Shown: positions 6,515 to 15,320 of the stretch, in pieces
Position numbering within the stretch: the first letter of the stretch is position 1
How the letters are laid out: each line of letters opens with the position of its first letter
IMG/VR virus record: IMGVR_UViG_3300005515_000259
Span: 1-40,701 of that record
DNA length: 40,701 nucleotides
Reading direction: 5' to 3' (one strand)
Source of the DNA: a virus
The notes under the pieces: model-generated
The model's input: only the letters and a program-made list of their open reading frames with translations
Databases searched by the model: none
What the model was told of the DNA's origin: nothing
Position numbers and translations under genes: made by a program

Positions 6515-7315
6515 TCAATAACGGATGTTGATCTGACCGCGTGCGCCGGGGGCGCCGTTGGTGACAGAGTTCGAGCCGGGACCGCCGCCGCCGCCGCCAG
6601 GGATTCCGCCCGAGCCGGCAATGCCGATGGAGCCGGTGCCGCCGCCGCCGCTCATCGGGGCACTACCACCGGAAGCTCCGAGGCCTGTACTCCCTGCACC
6701 CAAGCCGCCGCCGCCGCCTACTCCCGTCAGGTTGATGAGGCCGCCGCTCCCGGTGCCGCCGCTTCCTCCTACCCCGCCACCATTTGGTGTACCTCCGGCA
6801 CCGCCCGTTGCAGACAGCACGCCGAAGGTTGTCGTGCCGCCACCGCCACCATTGGCACCGCCGATTGCAGCCGCGCCAGCTGCACCGACAGTGCATGAGA
6901 TGACTTGGCCAGGCGTTACTGCAATGAGGCCACGCGCGTACCCGCCGCCGCCGCCCCCTCCCGCGCTGCCGTTGTTGATGGAACCGATACCACCAGAGCC
7001 GCCGCCCCCACCCCACACTTCGACGTCGAGCAGATACACGTCCGCCGGCACGGTGAAACTGCCGCTAGCGATCACCACCGACAGACGTGGAGCGCACAGT
7101 TTGCGGATGGCCGCGCCAAGCTGCGTCAGCACCGCGCCATTGAGCGCGATGCCCTGGCCTTCGATGATGTTGCACAGCTCCTCCTGGATGTTGTCAAAAA
7201 GGCCCGCCTCGAGGTCGGTGGCGGGGATGCCGCCGACCACATCGCCATCCGTGTAGCCGTCCTTGCCGGCGCCGAATTTGTTCAACACGCGTGTGGCGGT
7301 CGAGATACGTTTCAT
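6515..7315 (-). CDS. Glycine-rich tail fibre / receptor-binding tip
   Basis: The 266-residue protein has an N-terminal attachment part (to about residue 95, including LFDNIQEELCNIIEGQGIALNG) and a beta-strand region around FTVPADVYLLDVEVWGG. Over 150 residues that are nearly half glycine follow, in repeated runs such as GGGGGGGYARG and GGAGGTPNGGGVGGSGG. Such runs can fold as bundles of polyglycine II helices, as in the gp38-type adhesin of phage S16. The start has AGGAG six bases upstream. It lies after the gp48-like gene, the usual place for host recognition proteins. Confidence 0.8.
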   Translation of the reverse strand: MKRISTATRVLNKFGAGKDGYTDGDVVGGIPATDLEAGLFDNIQEELCNIIEGQGIALNGAVLTQLGAAIRKLCAPRLSVVIASGSFTVPADVYLLDVEVWGGGGGSGGIGSINNGSAGGGGGGGYARGLIAVTPGQVISCTVGAAGAAAIGGANGGGGGTTTFGVLSATGGAGGTPNGGGVGGSGGTGSGGLINLTGVGGGGGLGAGSTGLGASGGSAPMSGGGGTGSIGIAGSGGIPGGGGGGPGSNSVTNGAPGARGQINIRY

Positions 7316-7337
7316 TTAAATCTCCTGGTCAAAAAAA

Positions 7338-7937
7338 TCAAACGCCGTAAGCGACGAATAGGCGCGTGTGGGCAGGCTTGTGGATCGCCAGCAGGCACTC
7401 GAGGCCCGGGTTGCCCCAGGTGGCCAATGGGTCGTTGCACCTGCCTCGCACAGTCATCACCTTCTTGTTGGCTGCGATCGGCACGCTGACCCTCCAGCCG
7501 TAGCGCCAGCCGCCCTGATTGAGGTTGGCGTTGCACTTGCTGTTGCACTTCATCGGCCGGAACTCGGTCACCGTGATGCCGGGATAGCCGAGGGCCGCAA
7601 GGAAAGACGAAAAAAAAGCGGCCGATTGGCCGCCCTGGTAGGTGAGACGTGCGACGACCCGTCGCCGCCTCTCCGCCGTTGATTTGGGTGGGTCCAGGCA
7701 TGGGTCCGGCAAACCGACGACGCGCTCGAAGTCGGCGAGCAGCTCGCTCGTGGTGCGCGCGTCAGCCTCTTCGATGAGGTTCTGCGCCCGCGCATGGACA
7801 GTCTGCATGACACGACCGGCCGGCCCGAGCAGTCGGACGCTGAGGTTGTCGCCCTCCTTCGGCCAGGCCGGACCCTGCGGCAACAGACGCAGCAGCTGCC
7901 GCGTGTAGTCGTCTGCACTCGTGTTCACTACACCCAT
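7338..7937 (-). CDS. Baseplate protein, Mu gp48 / YmfQ-like
   Basis: The 199-residue protein has the typical start DDYTRQLLRLLPQGPAWP, a central helical region with the LLADFERVVGLPDP motif, and a cysteine-containing C-terminal half (MKCNSKCN, GRCNDPL, LECLLA). This family (DUF2313) forms part of the Mu-type baseplate and links it to the fibres. It overlaps the gp47-like gene by ten bases, which fits co-translation. Confidence 0.85.
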   Translation of the reverse strand: MGVVNTSADDYTRQLLRLLPQGPAWPKEGDNLSVRLLGPAGRVMQTVHARAQNLIEEADARTTSELLADFERVVGLPDPCLDPPKSTAERRRRVVARLTYQGGQSAAFFSSFLAALGYPGITVTEFRPMKCNSKCNANLNQGGWRYGWRVSVPIAANKKVMTVRGRCNDPLATWGNPGLECLLAIHKPAHTRLFVAYGV

Positions 7938-8962
7938 GCGATGCTCCCGAACGTCGGCATGTGCCCGATCGCCGGCACAACGTTTGCTGCCGGTGACACC
8001 AGGATGCTGTCGGTCTCGCCGGCGGCCGTGCTGACAGCCTCGCGGATGTGCGAGATGAGCAGCGTCACGCCCGGCGCACCCTCTCGCAACAGAAGATCCT
8101 TCAGCTCGGCCGTCACGGCCGCTTTGACGGCCACGGTGGCTGGCGTCAGCGCGATTTGGAAAGCGATCGGGTCGGCGACCGGCGCGACCACAAACACCTG
8201 CGAGGTGACCGGGCGCACCCCGTCGATGTACGTCTGCACTGCGGCGACCTCACCAGCGTCCGGTATGGGCGTCGCATCGTTGTCGCGCACGAAGCGCACG
8301 ACAACCGTGCCAGCGCCCTGCTCGAGCGGCGCCACCCAGGCGCGCGTGACGCCGGGCACCTCAAGCGCCCACTGGCGGTAGTCCGTGGCGCTGCCGCCAT
8401 CGGGCGGCGTGCGGACGCGGGCCAGCAGGCGAGCGAGCAGCGAGTCTGCACTCTCAATGTCTGCACCGCCCGATATCTCGCCGGCGATCGCCTGGGTCTG
8501 CACCCCTGCGACCGGAGATACAAGCGACAGCGTCTGCCCCGCGGCCCGGTTTCCCGCCGCGCCGGCAACCGCAGCGATGACGGGCGCGACGCCGGCGACG
8601 CTGTCGGCCGTGGTGAGGTACTGCTGCCCGTCGAAGGCTTTGAGGACAGTGCCAGTCGGCACCACGGCCGCGCCGACGACCACGAACGTCACGGACTGGC
8701 CTGTGGCCTTGGCCGCGGGCTTGCGCGGCACCTGCAGCCACATGGAGGCCCACCGCTCGAGCGTGTCCTCGTCGCAGGTGTCCCAAATGATCTGGCGCGC
8801 GATCCAGTCGGCATAGCCATATAGGCCGTGCATCCCACCGGCGATGACGCGGGCGTACACCTCGGCATCGGAGCGCCGCAGCAAGCTCTCGTCGTCGACG
8901 CGGGACAGCAAGTCCTCGCGCACAGACCGGATGATCTCGGTCAAGGGCGGACGATTAAACAT
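7928..8962 (-). CDS. Baseplate J-like protein (Mu gp47)
   Basis: The 344-residue protein belongs to the baseplate wedge family (gp47/J). It has the typical N-terminus PPLTEIIRSVREDLLSRV, the stretch EVYARVIAGGMHGLYGYADWIARQ, and the conserved region PDGGSATDYRQWALEVPGVTRAWV near residue 200. It would form the wedge ring around the baseplate hub. It overlaps the genes on both sides. Confidence 0.92.
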   Translation of the reverse strand: MFNRPPLTEIIRSVREDLLSRVDDESLLRRSDAEVYARVIAGGMHGLYGYADWIARQIIWDTCDEDTLERWASMWLQVPRKPAAKATGQSVTFVVVGAAVVPTGTVLKAFDGQQYLTTADSVAGVAPVIAAVAGAAGNRAAGQTLSLVSPVAGVQTQAIAGEISGGADIESADSLLARLLARVRTPPDGGSATDYRQWALEVPGVTRAWVAPLEQGAGTVVVRFVRDNDATPIPDAGEVAAVQTYIDGVRPVTSQVFVVAPVADPIAFQIALTPATVAVKAAVTAELKDLLLREGAPGVTLLISHIREAVSTAAGETDSILVSPAANVVPAIGHMPTFGSIAWV

Positions 8963-9395
8963 TCAGGAAGCTCCAGGCATTGTTAAAGCGGATGTCGAGC
9001 CGGTCGTTGCTGCCGTGCACGATCACGCAACCGAGCGAGATCTGCGAAAGGCCGGCGCGCTCGGCTTGCACTACGACCTCGCTGGCCACGCCGTCGTCAA
9101 TCAACCAGGCAAGCGCCTCCTGCGCGTATTCCTTGGCGTGCTTGGGCGTGTGCTGCGTGATCTTGGCGCGGGCCAGCAACCAAAGGCGTGAGCCGATGCG
9201 ATCGCCTTGCACCGGCGCATAGCTGTCGCCCCACCAGCCCATGCGCTCATCGCCGGGCAGCTGGTCGTCGGGCCGGGCCCGGCCCCAGGTGAAGAGACTG
9301 ATGATCACGGCGCGTGGGAGCGGCTGGCGCATGCCCATGCCGAGCGGCGTGTCGATGCCATTGATCAGCATCGAGAGCGGTTGTTCGGGCGTCAT
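8955..9395 (-). CDS. Baseplate protein, Mu gp46 / lysozyme-wedge-like
   Basis: The 146-residue protein resembles the gp46 family of Mu-type baseplates, related to the gp25-like wedge proteins. The signature is LFTWGRARPDDQLPG followed by RMGWWGDSY and GSRLWLLARAKIT. It overlaps the gp45-like gene by ATGA and the gp47-like gene by eight bases. Confidence 0.88.
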   Translation of the reverse strand: MTPEQPLSMLINGIDTPLGMGMRQPLPRAVIISLFTWGRARPDDQLPGDERMGWWGDSYAPVQGDRIGSRLWLLARAKITQHTPKHAKEYAQEALAWLIDDGVASEVVVQAERAGLSQISLGCVIVHGSNDRLDIRFNNAWSFLNV

Positions 9396-10075
9396 GGGTT
9401 CGGGCCGGCGGTGATGCTGCCGTTTTCGTTGTGAGTGTGGCTTGAGCCGATGTTCTTGCCGTCGTGCTTGATCGTCGAGCCCGTCGAGCTTTGCGGGCTA
9501 TTCACGTACGTGAGCGCCACGCCGCTGTAGTTGATCGAGCCGCCGGTCATCGTGGCCACGGCCGCACCGATGCCGCCGGTGACGTTGCCGACCGTGAACT
9601 GCTGCGCCTGCAGCAGCTGCGTCATCTGCACCCAAGGTGTCTCGAAGCGGATGAACGTGTCAGCTTTGAAGGTGATGGACGGCGTGTCCTCGAAGATCAT
9701 CGGAAAGCCGCCGCCCTTCACGACGATGCCGTCGCGCGTGAGGTGCACACTTTGCCCCTGGTCGTCGTGGATTGCGACCTCTCCCCGCTCGAAGCCTTTC
9801 ATGCGGAATTTGCGATCGGCGACGACGAGCACCACGCCGTGCGAGCGGTCGCCGTCGAGGAAAGCGCCGATCGCCTCAGCGGTGCCCGGATTCGGATGCG
9901 ACGTGAAGCCATAGGGCTCGAAGTGCTCCATGCGGTCCTTGCTCTCGCCGTCCAACAGGCCGAGCTGCAGCGTCTGCATCTTCGTGCTGGGGTCGACTGC
10001 AGTGAGCTTGCCGCGGGCCAACATGTTCGCGACTTTCATCGCGAGCGGGCGGATGGCTTCACCAAGGCCGCTCAT
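9392..10075 (-). CDS. Tail spike / baseplate assembly protein, Mu gp45-like
   Basis: The 227-residue protein is related to gpV-type membrane-piercing spikes. After a helical start, residues 30-120 show an OB-like part (QTLQLGLLDGESKDRMEHFEPYG), and the C-terminal half has repeated beta stretches ending in GSSHTHNENGSITAGPNP. The HTHN ending is typical of the metal-binding apex of such spikes. ATG at 10075 overlaps the preceding stop as ATGA; the longer open frame upstream is out-of-frame shadow of the hub gene. Confidence 0.88.
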   Translation of the reverse strand: MSGLGEAIRPLAMKVANMLARGKLTAVDPSTKMQTLQLGLLDGESKDRMEHFEPYGFTSHPNPGTAEAIGAFLDGDRSHGVVLVVADRKFRMKGFERGEVAIHDDQGQSVHLTRDGIVVKGGGFPMIFEDTPSITFKADTFIRFETPWVQMTQLLQAQQFTVGNVTGGIGAAVATMTGGSINYSGVALTYVNSPQSSTGSTIKHDGKNIGSSHTHNENGSITAGPNP

Positions 10076-11367
10076 GGTGCCTCCAACGACAGGCCTGCGT
10101 TGCCTTTGGCGTAGCGGTCCTTGACGATCTTCACGTTCTTGCTCCCCTTGGCTTTTTGCTTCTTTTGCGCGGCGGACACGTAGCCGTCGAGCGGGCCGAC
10201 CTTCAGCTCGGCACGCTGTCCCTGTTCGTCCAGCAAGTACCTCACCTCGGCGATCAGCATGGTGGTGTCGAAGCCAACGATCGGATCGATCACGCGAACC
10301 TCCTGGTTCGACACCCAGAGCGAGCCGTCGTCCTGCCGCCAGCCGTCGACGGTATAGGTCGTCTCCAGCGCCTTCGCAGCGCGGTGAGCACGCTCGTACT
10401 TCACGCGGTCCTCGCACGAGCCCTCGTCGGCCTGGCCCGATTGCTTGATCACCAAGACGCGGCGACGCGTCACGCGGCTGTCGGTCGCGCTGGCACTGCT
10501 GCCGACCGACGAGCTCACGGCGCTTTCAACGTCTTCGCCTTCCTCGCTCTCTTCGGTTTGCTGGCTGGTGATTGACTTCTGACCTTTGCAGATGTACTCG
10601 CTGTACACCTTCTTGTAGTCGAGCGGCGCATCGCCACCACGGATGTTGCGACCCAGCTCGAGCGACGTCGAGGCCTTGCCGCCGCTGCCGGCGACCACGA
10701 ACACCAGCTCGCCCATGGCGTTGTCCGTCGCCAGACAGTGCCGCATGCGAAGCATCCGATCAATGCTCTCGAAGATGGTCTCGCCCTGCTGGATCTGGTG
10801 CGCCAGCGCGCCGCCGGTGTCGACCTCGGCTACGACCTTCACGCCGTAGGGCGCCGCCATGTCGGCCGCAATCTGCTCGAGCGAGGCGCCACGCCACTGC
10901 CCGCCGCCACCGCCCTGCGCGTTGGCCGCAACAGCGCGCGCCTTGGGTGCCGGCGCACCGCCCGTGCCGTCGATGGCCACGATGCCCAGCGCTCCCCAAC
11001 CCTTCGACTTGGGAGCACCGCCGCCTCCGCCGCCACCGCCCTTGCTGCCCTGTGTCGGACAGCAGTCGACCAGGTCGGCAGTCTTGCTGCGGCCGCGGAT
11101 GCCAACGCTGAGGGACGCCCCGTCGTACCGGATTGGCGTGCCATCGATGTAGCCGGTGGCGACGCGATCCTTCCCGATGTACACCTCGCACGCATCGCCA
11201 GGCTTTACCCGCCGCGGCACGTCGGTGGCGCCTGGCCAGCGATCGGTCACGCTGAGGTCGAAGCTGCGGGCCTGCCGCTCGATACCGGCTTCGATCCGCA
11301 CATCCTTCCAGCCACCGAACTCCACGCCATTGACCACCAGGCGGACGCGGTTGGCTTCGTCTGTCAT
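10072..11367 (-). CDS. Baseplate hub protein, Mu gpP (gp44)-like
   Basis: The 431-residue protein has the family start VRLVVNGVEFGGWKDVRIEAGIERQARSF-type pattern (beta-rich hub domain) and the conserved RGRSKTADLVDCCP near residue 95. An unusual glycine-rich insertion follows (GGGGGGGGAPKSKG and AQGGGGGQWRG, residues about 110-160). The C-terminal half has the ETTYTVDGWRQDDGSLW motif. The hub joins spike to tube and baseplate. It overlaps its neighbours by ATGA. The insertion could be a flexible loop and is not typical of the parts I recognise. Confidence 0.88.
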   Translation of the reverse strand: MTDEANRVRLVVNGVEFGGWKDVRIEAGIERQARSFDLSVTDRWPGATDVPRRVKPGDACEVYIGKDRVATGYIDGTPIRYDGASLSVGIRGRSKTADLVDCCPTQGSKGGGGGGGGAPKSKGWGALGIVAIDGTGGAPAPKARAVAANAQGGGGGQWRGASLEQIAADMAAPYGVKVVAEVDTGGALAHQIQQGETIFESIDRMLRMRHCLATDNAMGELVFVVAGSGGKASTSLELGRNIRGGDAPLDYKKVYSEYICKGQKSITSQQTEESEEGEDVESAVSSSVGSSASATDSRVTRRRVLVIKQSGQADEGSCEDRVKYERAHRAAKALETTYTVDGWRQDDGSLWVSNQEVRVIDPIVGFDTTMLIAEVRYLLDEQGQRAELKVGPLDGYVSAAQKKQKAKGSKNVKIVKDRYAKGNAGLSLEAP

Positions 11368-12713
11368 CGGGATAGCACCTGGAGAGTCTGCATGGGCACG
11401 AAGCCCGGATGGATGATCTTGTTACGCGCGGCCAGCTCGATCGCACGCCCGGCGTCCTCGTACTGGTCGTAGGCCAGCACCAGCGCCGGCGACACCTCGG
11501 TCGGCACTAGGTCGAGAACGCGCGCGCTGTCGCTCGAGCGTGCAGTGAGGTCTGCCCACACTGCGCGGCGGGCTACCTGCAGCGCTTGGTAGCTGACGTC
11601 GTCGGCAAGCAGAGACTCAGCGTCCAGGGCGGCGCAGAGGGCGCCGCGCACTGCAAGAACGTCGGCCTGAACCGTGGTGTCGATCGCGCTGCTCATACCG
11701 ACCGCCTGGGCCAGCAGTGCGCGCCGCACGAGCGCGTTGCAGGCGGCGGCATTGACCACCTGCTGCGTTCGGTTGGCCGTCGCCCCAGGCGTCGGCATTG
11801 GAGCATTGAGCACGCCTCCGGCGCCGCCGTTACCGGCGATGGTGACGATGCCGAGGATGATCGGCGTGAGCTGCGCGGCTGAGGTCGTTTGCGCCGCCGT
11901 TGCTGCGGCGATCGCGTAGGTCGGTCCCGCCGCAGCAGACCCGCGCGCCAGGCCGGCAACCACGCTGGACAGGTCAAAGACGTCCATCACCGCCTGGGCC
12001 AGTGCCAGCGGCGTCGCCAGCAGCGAGGACGCCGACACGCCCAGCAAGCCGGCGATGCCACCAGCCACGCCGCTGAGAATGCCGCCGGTGAGGCTCGAGA
12101 GGCCGCCCTGGGCGATCGATCTGAGCCCGCTGGCCCAGCCGGCCAGCGAGCTGAAGCTGCTGCCCAATGAGCCGGCCAGGCCGAAGGCGCTCGCGAAGCT
12201 GGTGCCGGCCGCATCACTCACGAACGACGGCAATCCGTCGACGCTGAACACGTCGGTGAAACTCTCGCTTGCGGCGGTGCAAAGCCCATCGGCTGCGGAC
12301 TGCGACAGCGCCGCGGTGCTGTCGGCCGCCGCCGGGAACTCCAACTCGCCAGGCTCGACAAAGCTGAAGCTGACAATCGCGTGGCCGGCGGCTGCGTCGA
12401 AGCGCACACGCATCAGGTCTTTGAGGCTGACCTCCATCGACCCGAGCCAGGGATGCACCAGGGTGCCGGCGCCCTCCTCTTCCGCCGCAGCAATCAGCGC
12501 TTGGGCGTCGGAGATGTAGTCCGGCCCGACGACAAAGGCCTCAATGGTGAACCCACGCGTCGCACGCCCGAGATCCTCCGCCCAAGGCTTGTCGCGCTGC
12601 GGGTATTCGTGCACCTGCACGCGGCGGCCCACCTCGACGCCCGCGCCGTCGACAAAGAACGGCACGCCGCGAAAGCTCGCAGGCTGCAGGTCGAGGTTCA
12701 GAAAGTCCGCCAT
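11364..12713 (-). CDS. DNA circularisation / tail protein N (Mu gp43)-like
   Basis: The 449-residue protein has the typical N-terminus (LQPASFRGVPFFVDGAG ... VHEYPQRDKPWAEDLGR) of the N protein family, a baseplate or tail protein once named for DNA circulation. The central third is alanine- and serine-rich with hydrophobic stretches. ATG at 12713 was preferred to TTG at 12719; it starts two bases after the tape measure stop. Confidence 0.87.
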   Translation of the reverse strand: MADFLNLDLQPASFRGVPFFVDGAGVEVGRRVQVHEYPQRDKPWAEDLGRATRGFTIEAFVVGPDYISDAQALIAAAEEEGAGTLVHPWLGSMEVSLKDLMRVRFDAAAGHAIVSFSFVEPGELEFPAAADSTAALSQSAADGLCTAASESFTDVFSVDGLPSFVSDAAGTSFASAFGLAGSLGSSFSSLAGWASGLRSIAQGGLSSLTGGILSGVAGGIAGLLGVSASSLLATPLALAQAVMDVFDLSSVVAGLARGSAAAGPTYAIAAATAAQTTSAAQLTPIILGIVTIAGNGGAGGVLNAPMPTPGATANRTQQVVNAAACNALVRRALLAQAVGMSSAIDTTVQADVLAVRGALCAALDAESLLADDVSYQALQVARRAVWADLTARSSDSARVLDLVPTEVSPALVLAYDQYEDAGRAIELAARNKIIHPGFVPMQTLQVLSR

Positions 12714-12715
12714 TG

Positions 12716-14467
12716 TCAAAAGCCCATGTCGTTACCGAGAGTGCGATAGCCCACGTTCGTGCTGATGGGCACGCGCGGGTTGCTTGCCTGCGCCGGCGCG
12801 ACGGTCATGCCGGGCGGCGCGTTCTTGAAGTCGATCGAAACGCTGCCTCCGACCTGCGTGGCCGGCGCGGTGAGGGGCATCGCGCTGGCCAGGCTGGCGC
12901 CAGGACCGTCCAGCCGCGGCCCGAACGCCTGGTTCGAGGCGCCGGCACCGAACTGCGCCTGTGCAGCGCTGCCCAGCGCGTTGGTGACCTTGCCGGCGGC
13001 ATTGACCACCGAGCTGACGATGCCGCCCACGTAGTCCCACACGCCCCTGAAGAACGCGACGACGGGCTCCCATACGGCCTTAACCATGTCGAGCACGCCC
13101 CAGGACTGCAGCACGCCGCCGATTAGCGCAACGCCCGCCTGTACCAGCGCCGTGAGGTTCTGCCAAAAGAGGCCCGCCCAGGCAGTGATCGCGCCCCAGT
13201 TGTTCACGATGATGCCCAGCGGCGACCACGAAAACAGAAACCGCAGCGCGTTCCAGGCGATCTCGGCGGTCGCCTTGATGCGTTCCCAGATCTGGCCAAG
13301 GAACGGGCCGACCGCGTCCCAGTTGCGGTAGATCAGGTAGGCGGCACCAGCGAGCAACGCTGCGACCAGCAGGAAGGGCCATGCAGCCAATGTCAGGGTG
13401 CCCAACGTGCCGATGAGCGGCAGCAGCGCGATGCCCAGGCGCCCGACCGCGCCGCCGATGCCGAGGATCGCCATGATGGTCTGTGCGTTCATGATCACGG
13501 CCAGGCCGATCAGCACATTGCGCAAACCTCCACACATCTCGACGAAGCGACCGATGCCGTCGAACGCCTTGCCGACGCCGGCAACGAAGGCACCCCAATC
13601 CACGGACTTGACCGCGGCGACCAGCTGCTGGACCACCTTTTTGACTTCGCTGCCGATCAGCTTCTTGTTGACGGCCGCCCATTGGATGAAGTCCTCGAGC
13701 ATCGGGCTGAGGACAGGCACCAACTCCTTGGCGATCGTCATCTGGAAGCCCTTGGTGACGAAGCTCAAATCTTTGAGCTGGTCGCCGAACTCCTTAGCGC
13801 CTTTGAGGTCGTCGTCCCCGATGACGCCCTTGAGCTTGTCGAAGCGCGCCAGGCTCCTCGCCATGCCCTCGCTGCCTTCGTTGAGCATGGGCGCCATTTC
13901 CGCCCACGACTTGCCGAACAGCGCGGTTCCGATCGCGGCCTGCTTGACCGGGTCCTTGTTCTTGACGAAAGCCTCGGAGAGCTGAGGCAGCAGGTCAGAC
14001 GCGGTGCGAATCTGGCCGTTCGCGTTTCTCAGAGGGATGTGCAGAACTTTGAGTAGCTGCACCAGGTCATCGTTCTTGCCCTTGCCGGCATTGCCTAGAT
14101 TTTTGTTCAGCTTGCCCATGGAGCCCTGCATGGACTCGATCGATACGCCGGCCTGGTCAAAGACGTACTTCATCTTCTGGTACTCGGCATTGCTCATGCC
14201 GGCCTTGACCGCACCCTTCATTACCTCTTCGCCAAGGTCGGCAAAGTCGACGACGGCTTTCTTGATGGCAGCCACGCCAAAGCCCGCGGCGATCGTCGAG
14301 AGGATGCCCAGCGGCACGCCGAACTTCGCAGTCAGCGCGTTGACCGAGCCACCGAGGTCGCCCAAGTATTTGCGCGTCGACTTGGCGACGCCCTGCACGC
14401 CTTTAAGCACGGGCGACAGATTGTCGACCGCGCTGAGAATGGCTTTGAGCGAAAAGTTGTCTGCCAT
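12716..14467 (-). CDS. Tail tape measure protein
   Basis: The 583-residue protein has the tape measure pattern: a helical N-terminus (LKAILSAVDNLSPVLKGVQG), a phage-minor-tail type region (AELKGA-like repeats of helices, VKAGMSNAEYQKMKYVFDQAG), and strongly hydrophobic segments between about residues 310 and 380 that could enter the host membrane. A helical PLGIIVNNWG repeat-like region follows. Its length predicts a short tail, roughly 85-90 nm at 1.5 angstrom per residue. It follows the chaperone genes, as in Mu. Confidence 0.9.
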   Translation of the reverse strand: MADNFSLKAILSAVDNLSPVLKGVQGVAKSTRKYLGDLGGSVNALTAKFGVPLGILSTIAAGFGVAAIKKAVVDFADLGEEVMKGAVKAGMSNAEYQKMKYVFDQAGVSIESMQGSMGKLNKNLGNAGKGKNDDLVQLLKVLHIPLRNANGQIRTASDLLPQLSEAFVKNKDPVKQAAIGTALFGKSWAEMAPMLNEGSEGMARSLARFDKLKGVIGDDDLKGAKEFGDQLKDLSFVTKGFQMTIAKELVPVLSPMLEDFIQWAAVNKKLIGSEVKKVVQQLVAAVKSVDWGAFVAGVGKAFDGIGRFVEMCGGLRNVLIGLAVIMNAQTIMAILGIGGAVGRLGIALLPLIGTLGTLTLAAWPFLLVAALLAGAAYLIYRNWDAVGPFLGQIWERIKATAEIAWNALRFLFSWSPLGIIVNNWGAITAWAGLFWQNLTALVQAGVALIGGVLQSWGVLDMVKAVWEPVVAFFRGVWDYVGGIVSSVVNAAGKVTNALGSAAQAQFGAGASNQAFGPRLDGPGASLASAMPLTAPATQVGGSVSIDFKNAPPGMTVAPAQASNPRVPISTNVGYRTLGNDMGF

Positions 14468-14478
14468 GGTGATCTCGG

Positions 14479-14921
14479 TTATGCGTTCGGGTCGCGCTGC
14501 TGTTGCACGATGCGCTCGGCCTGGCGCTCGTACAGGTCGAAGCGGTCTAGGTCGAGGCGTTCAATGGCGGCCGGGTCGACCCGCCAGAAGTGAGCGAGGT
14601 CGAAGACCCGGTCGGTCAGCTGGTCGCTTGTCCGTCCTCGCCTGCCCCGAAAAAACCCAGCACCGCCGCCTGGCACTTGCCGAAGTCGGGCAGCGAAAGC
14701 TGCTCGACGCTCGACAGCGGGATGCCAGCCAGGCGCACGATGTACTTGCCGACCGTCTTCGACTGGATCTGGATGCCGGTGTCGCCATCGCCCTGGATGA
14801 TCAGGAACGGCATGCCCAGCTCCATCTGGTCCTTTGTGATCGGGTCGCGCAGGTTGAGCTCTTCGATCTCCTCGCCGTGTGCCCGGATCGGTTTGTCGAG
14901 CTGGATGCGAAGCCCGCTCAT
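14479..14921 (-). CDS. Tail assembly chaperone, -1 frameshift fusion product (Mu gp41/gp42-like)
   Basis: The upstream chaperone frame (14616-14921) can shift by -1 at the slippery run GGGTTTTTTC (14658-14649) and continue as FFRGRRGRTSDQLTDRVF to a stop at 14479, giving about 147 residues. The downstream part has no start codon of its own with a ribosome-binding site and ends in an acidic-basic helix (LYERQAERIVQQQRDPNA). Mu and lambda-type tails make paired chaperones of this kind before the tape measure gene. The shift is inferred; the slippery sequence and frames are seen. Confidence 0.8.
14616..14921 (-). CDS. Tail assembly chaperone, short form (Mu gp41-like)
   Basis: The 101-residue protein has the E-tail-protein pattern: MSGLRIQLDKPIRAHGEEI, ELNLRDPITKDQMELG and a C-terminal helical part with LSSVEQLSLPDFGKCQAA. 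Such proteins bind the tape measure during tail assembly and do not remain in the virion. ATG at 14921 overlaps the tube stop as ATGA. It ends just after the slippery sequence, in the arrangement typical for programmed frameshifting. Confidence 0.85.
   Translation of the reverse strand: MSGLRIQLDKPIRAHGEEIEELNLRDPITKDQMELGMPFLIIQGDGDTGIQIQSKTVGKYIVRLAGIPLSSVEQLSLPDFGKCQAAVLGFFGAGEDGQATS
14649..14658 (-). other. Programmed -1 frameshift slippery sequence
   Basis: Read on the minus strand it is GGGTTTTTTC in the phase G-GGT-TTT-TTC. It contains two overlapping X-XXY-YYZ heptamers, GGGTTTT and TTTTTTC. A shift by -1 joins the chaperone to the overlapping frame ending at 14479. Confidence 0.8.
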
Positions 14922-15277
14922 TGCCACACGCCCCGGATGCCGTTGAACTCCAGCTCGATCTCGCCCTCTTCGCCCTTGGCGGCCGATTCGCTGGCCAGGA
15001 AGGCGCCCGACAGGGTGTAGACCTTGCCGTTGGCGAACTCACCGGTGCACGTGAGATCCGTGCCCGCAGCGATCTGCGCCAGAGGGAAGTCTTTCGTGAA
15101 GATCGCGGTGACCTTCAGGAACGGCACAACGGTGGATTCCTTGTACCCAGCGACGCCGCTCGAGGCGACGACGGCCTCACGCTTGCGCTCGATGATGGGC
15201 GCCTCGAGGCCGCCCTTGATTTCGATCTGCGTGCCGTCGATCTTGACGTAGCAGATGCCTGCAACACGGTTGCCCAT
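14918..15277 (-). CDS. Tail tube protein (Mu gpM-like)
   Basis: The 119-residue protein matches the Mu-type tube family in length and pattern: MGNRVAGICYVKIDGTQIEIKG at the start, the VPFLKVTAIFTKDF core, and a C-terminal beta stretch (EIELEFNGI). It would polymerise into the inner tube of the contractile tail. It follows the sheath gene after 43 bases and overlaps the chaperone by ATGA. Confidence 0.9.
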   Translation of the reverse strand: MGNRVAGICYVKIDGTQIEIKGGLEAPIIERKREAVVASSGVAGYKESTVVPFLKVTAIFTKDFPLAQIAAGTDLTCTGEFANGKVYTLSGAFLASESAAKGEEGEIELEFNGIRGVWQ

Positions 15278-15320
15278 GGTGGTGTCCTTTGAGATGGTGG
15301 AAGGTGAAACCGTGCAGACG

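Noticed and set aside
6558-7000. Repeated GCC/CCG tracts taken as a possible tandem repeat or CRISPR-like array
   Set aside because: They are glycine codons in the fibre gene without regular spacing; no CRISPR repeats or spacers occur in the window.
6558-7256. Proline-rich plus-strand frame opposite the glycine-rich fibre
   Set aside because: It is the complement of glycine codons; the fibre strand has a good ribosome-binding site and neighbours.
14479-15042. 187-codon frame read as a separate gene
   Set aside because: Its first part is out of frame over the tube and chaperone genes; only the part after the slippery sequence is meaningful, as a -1 extension.
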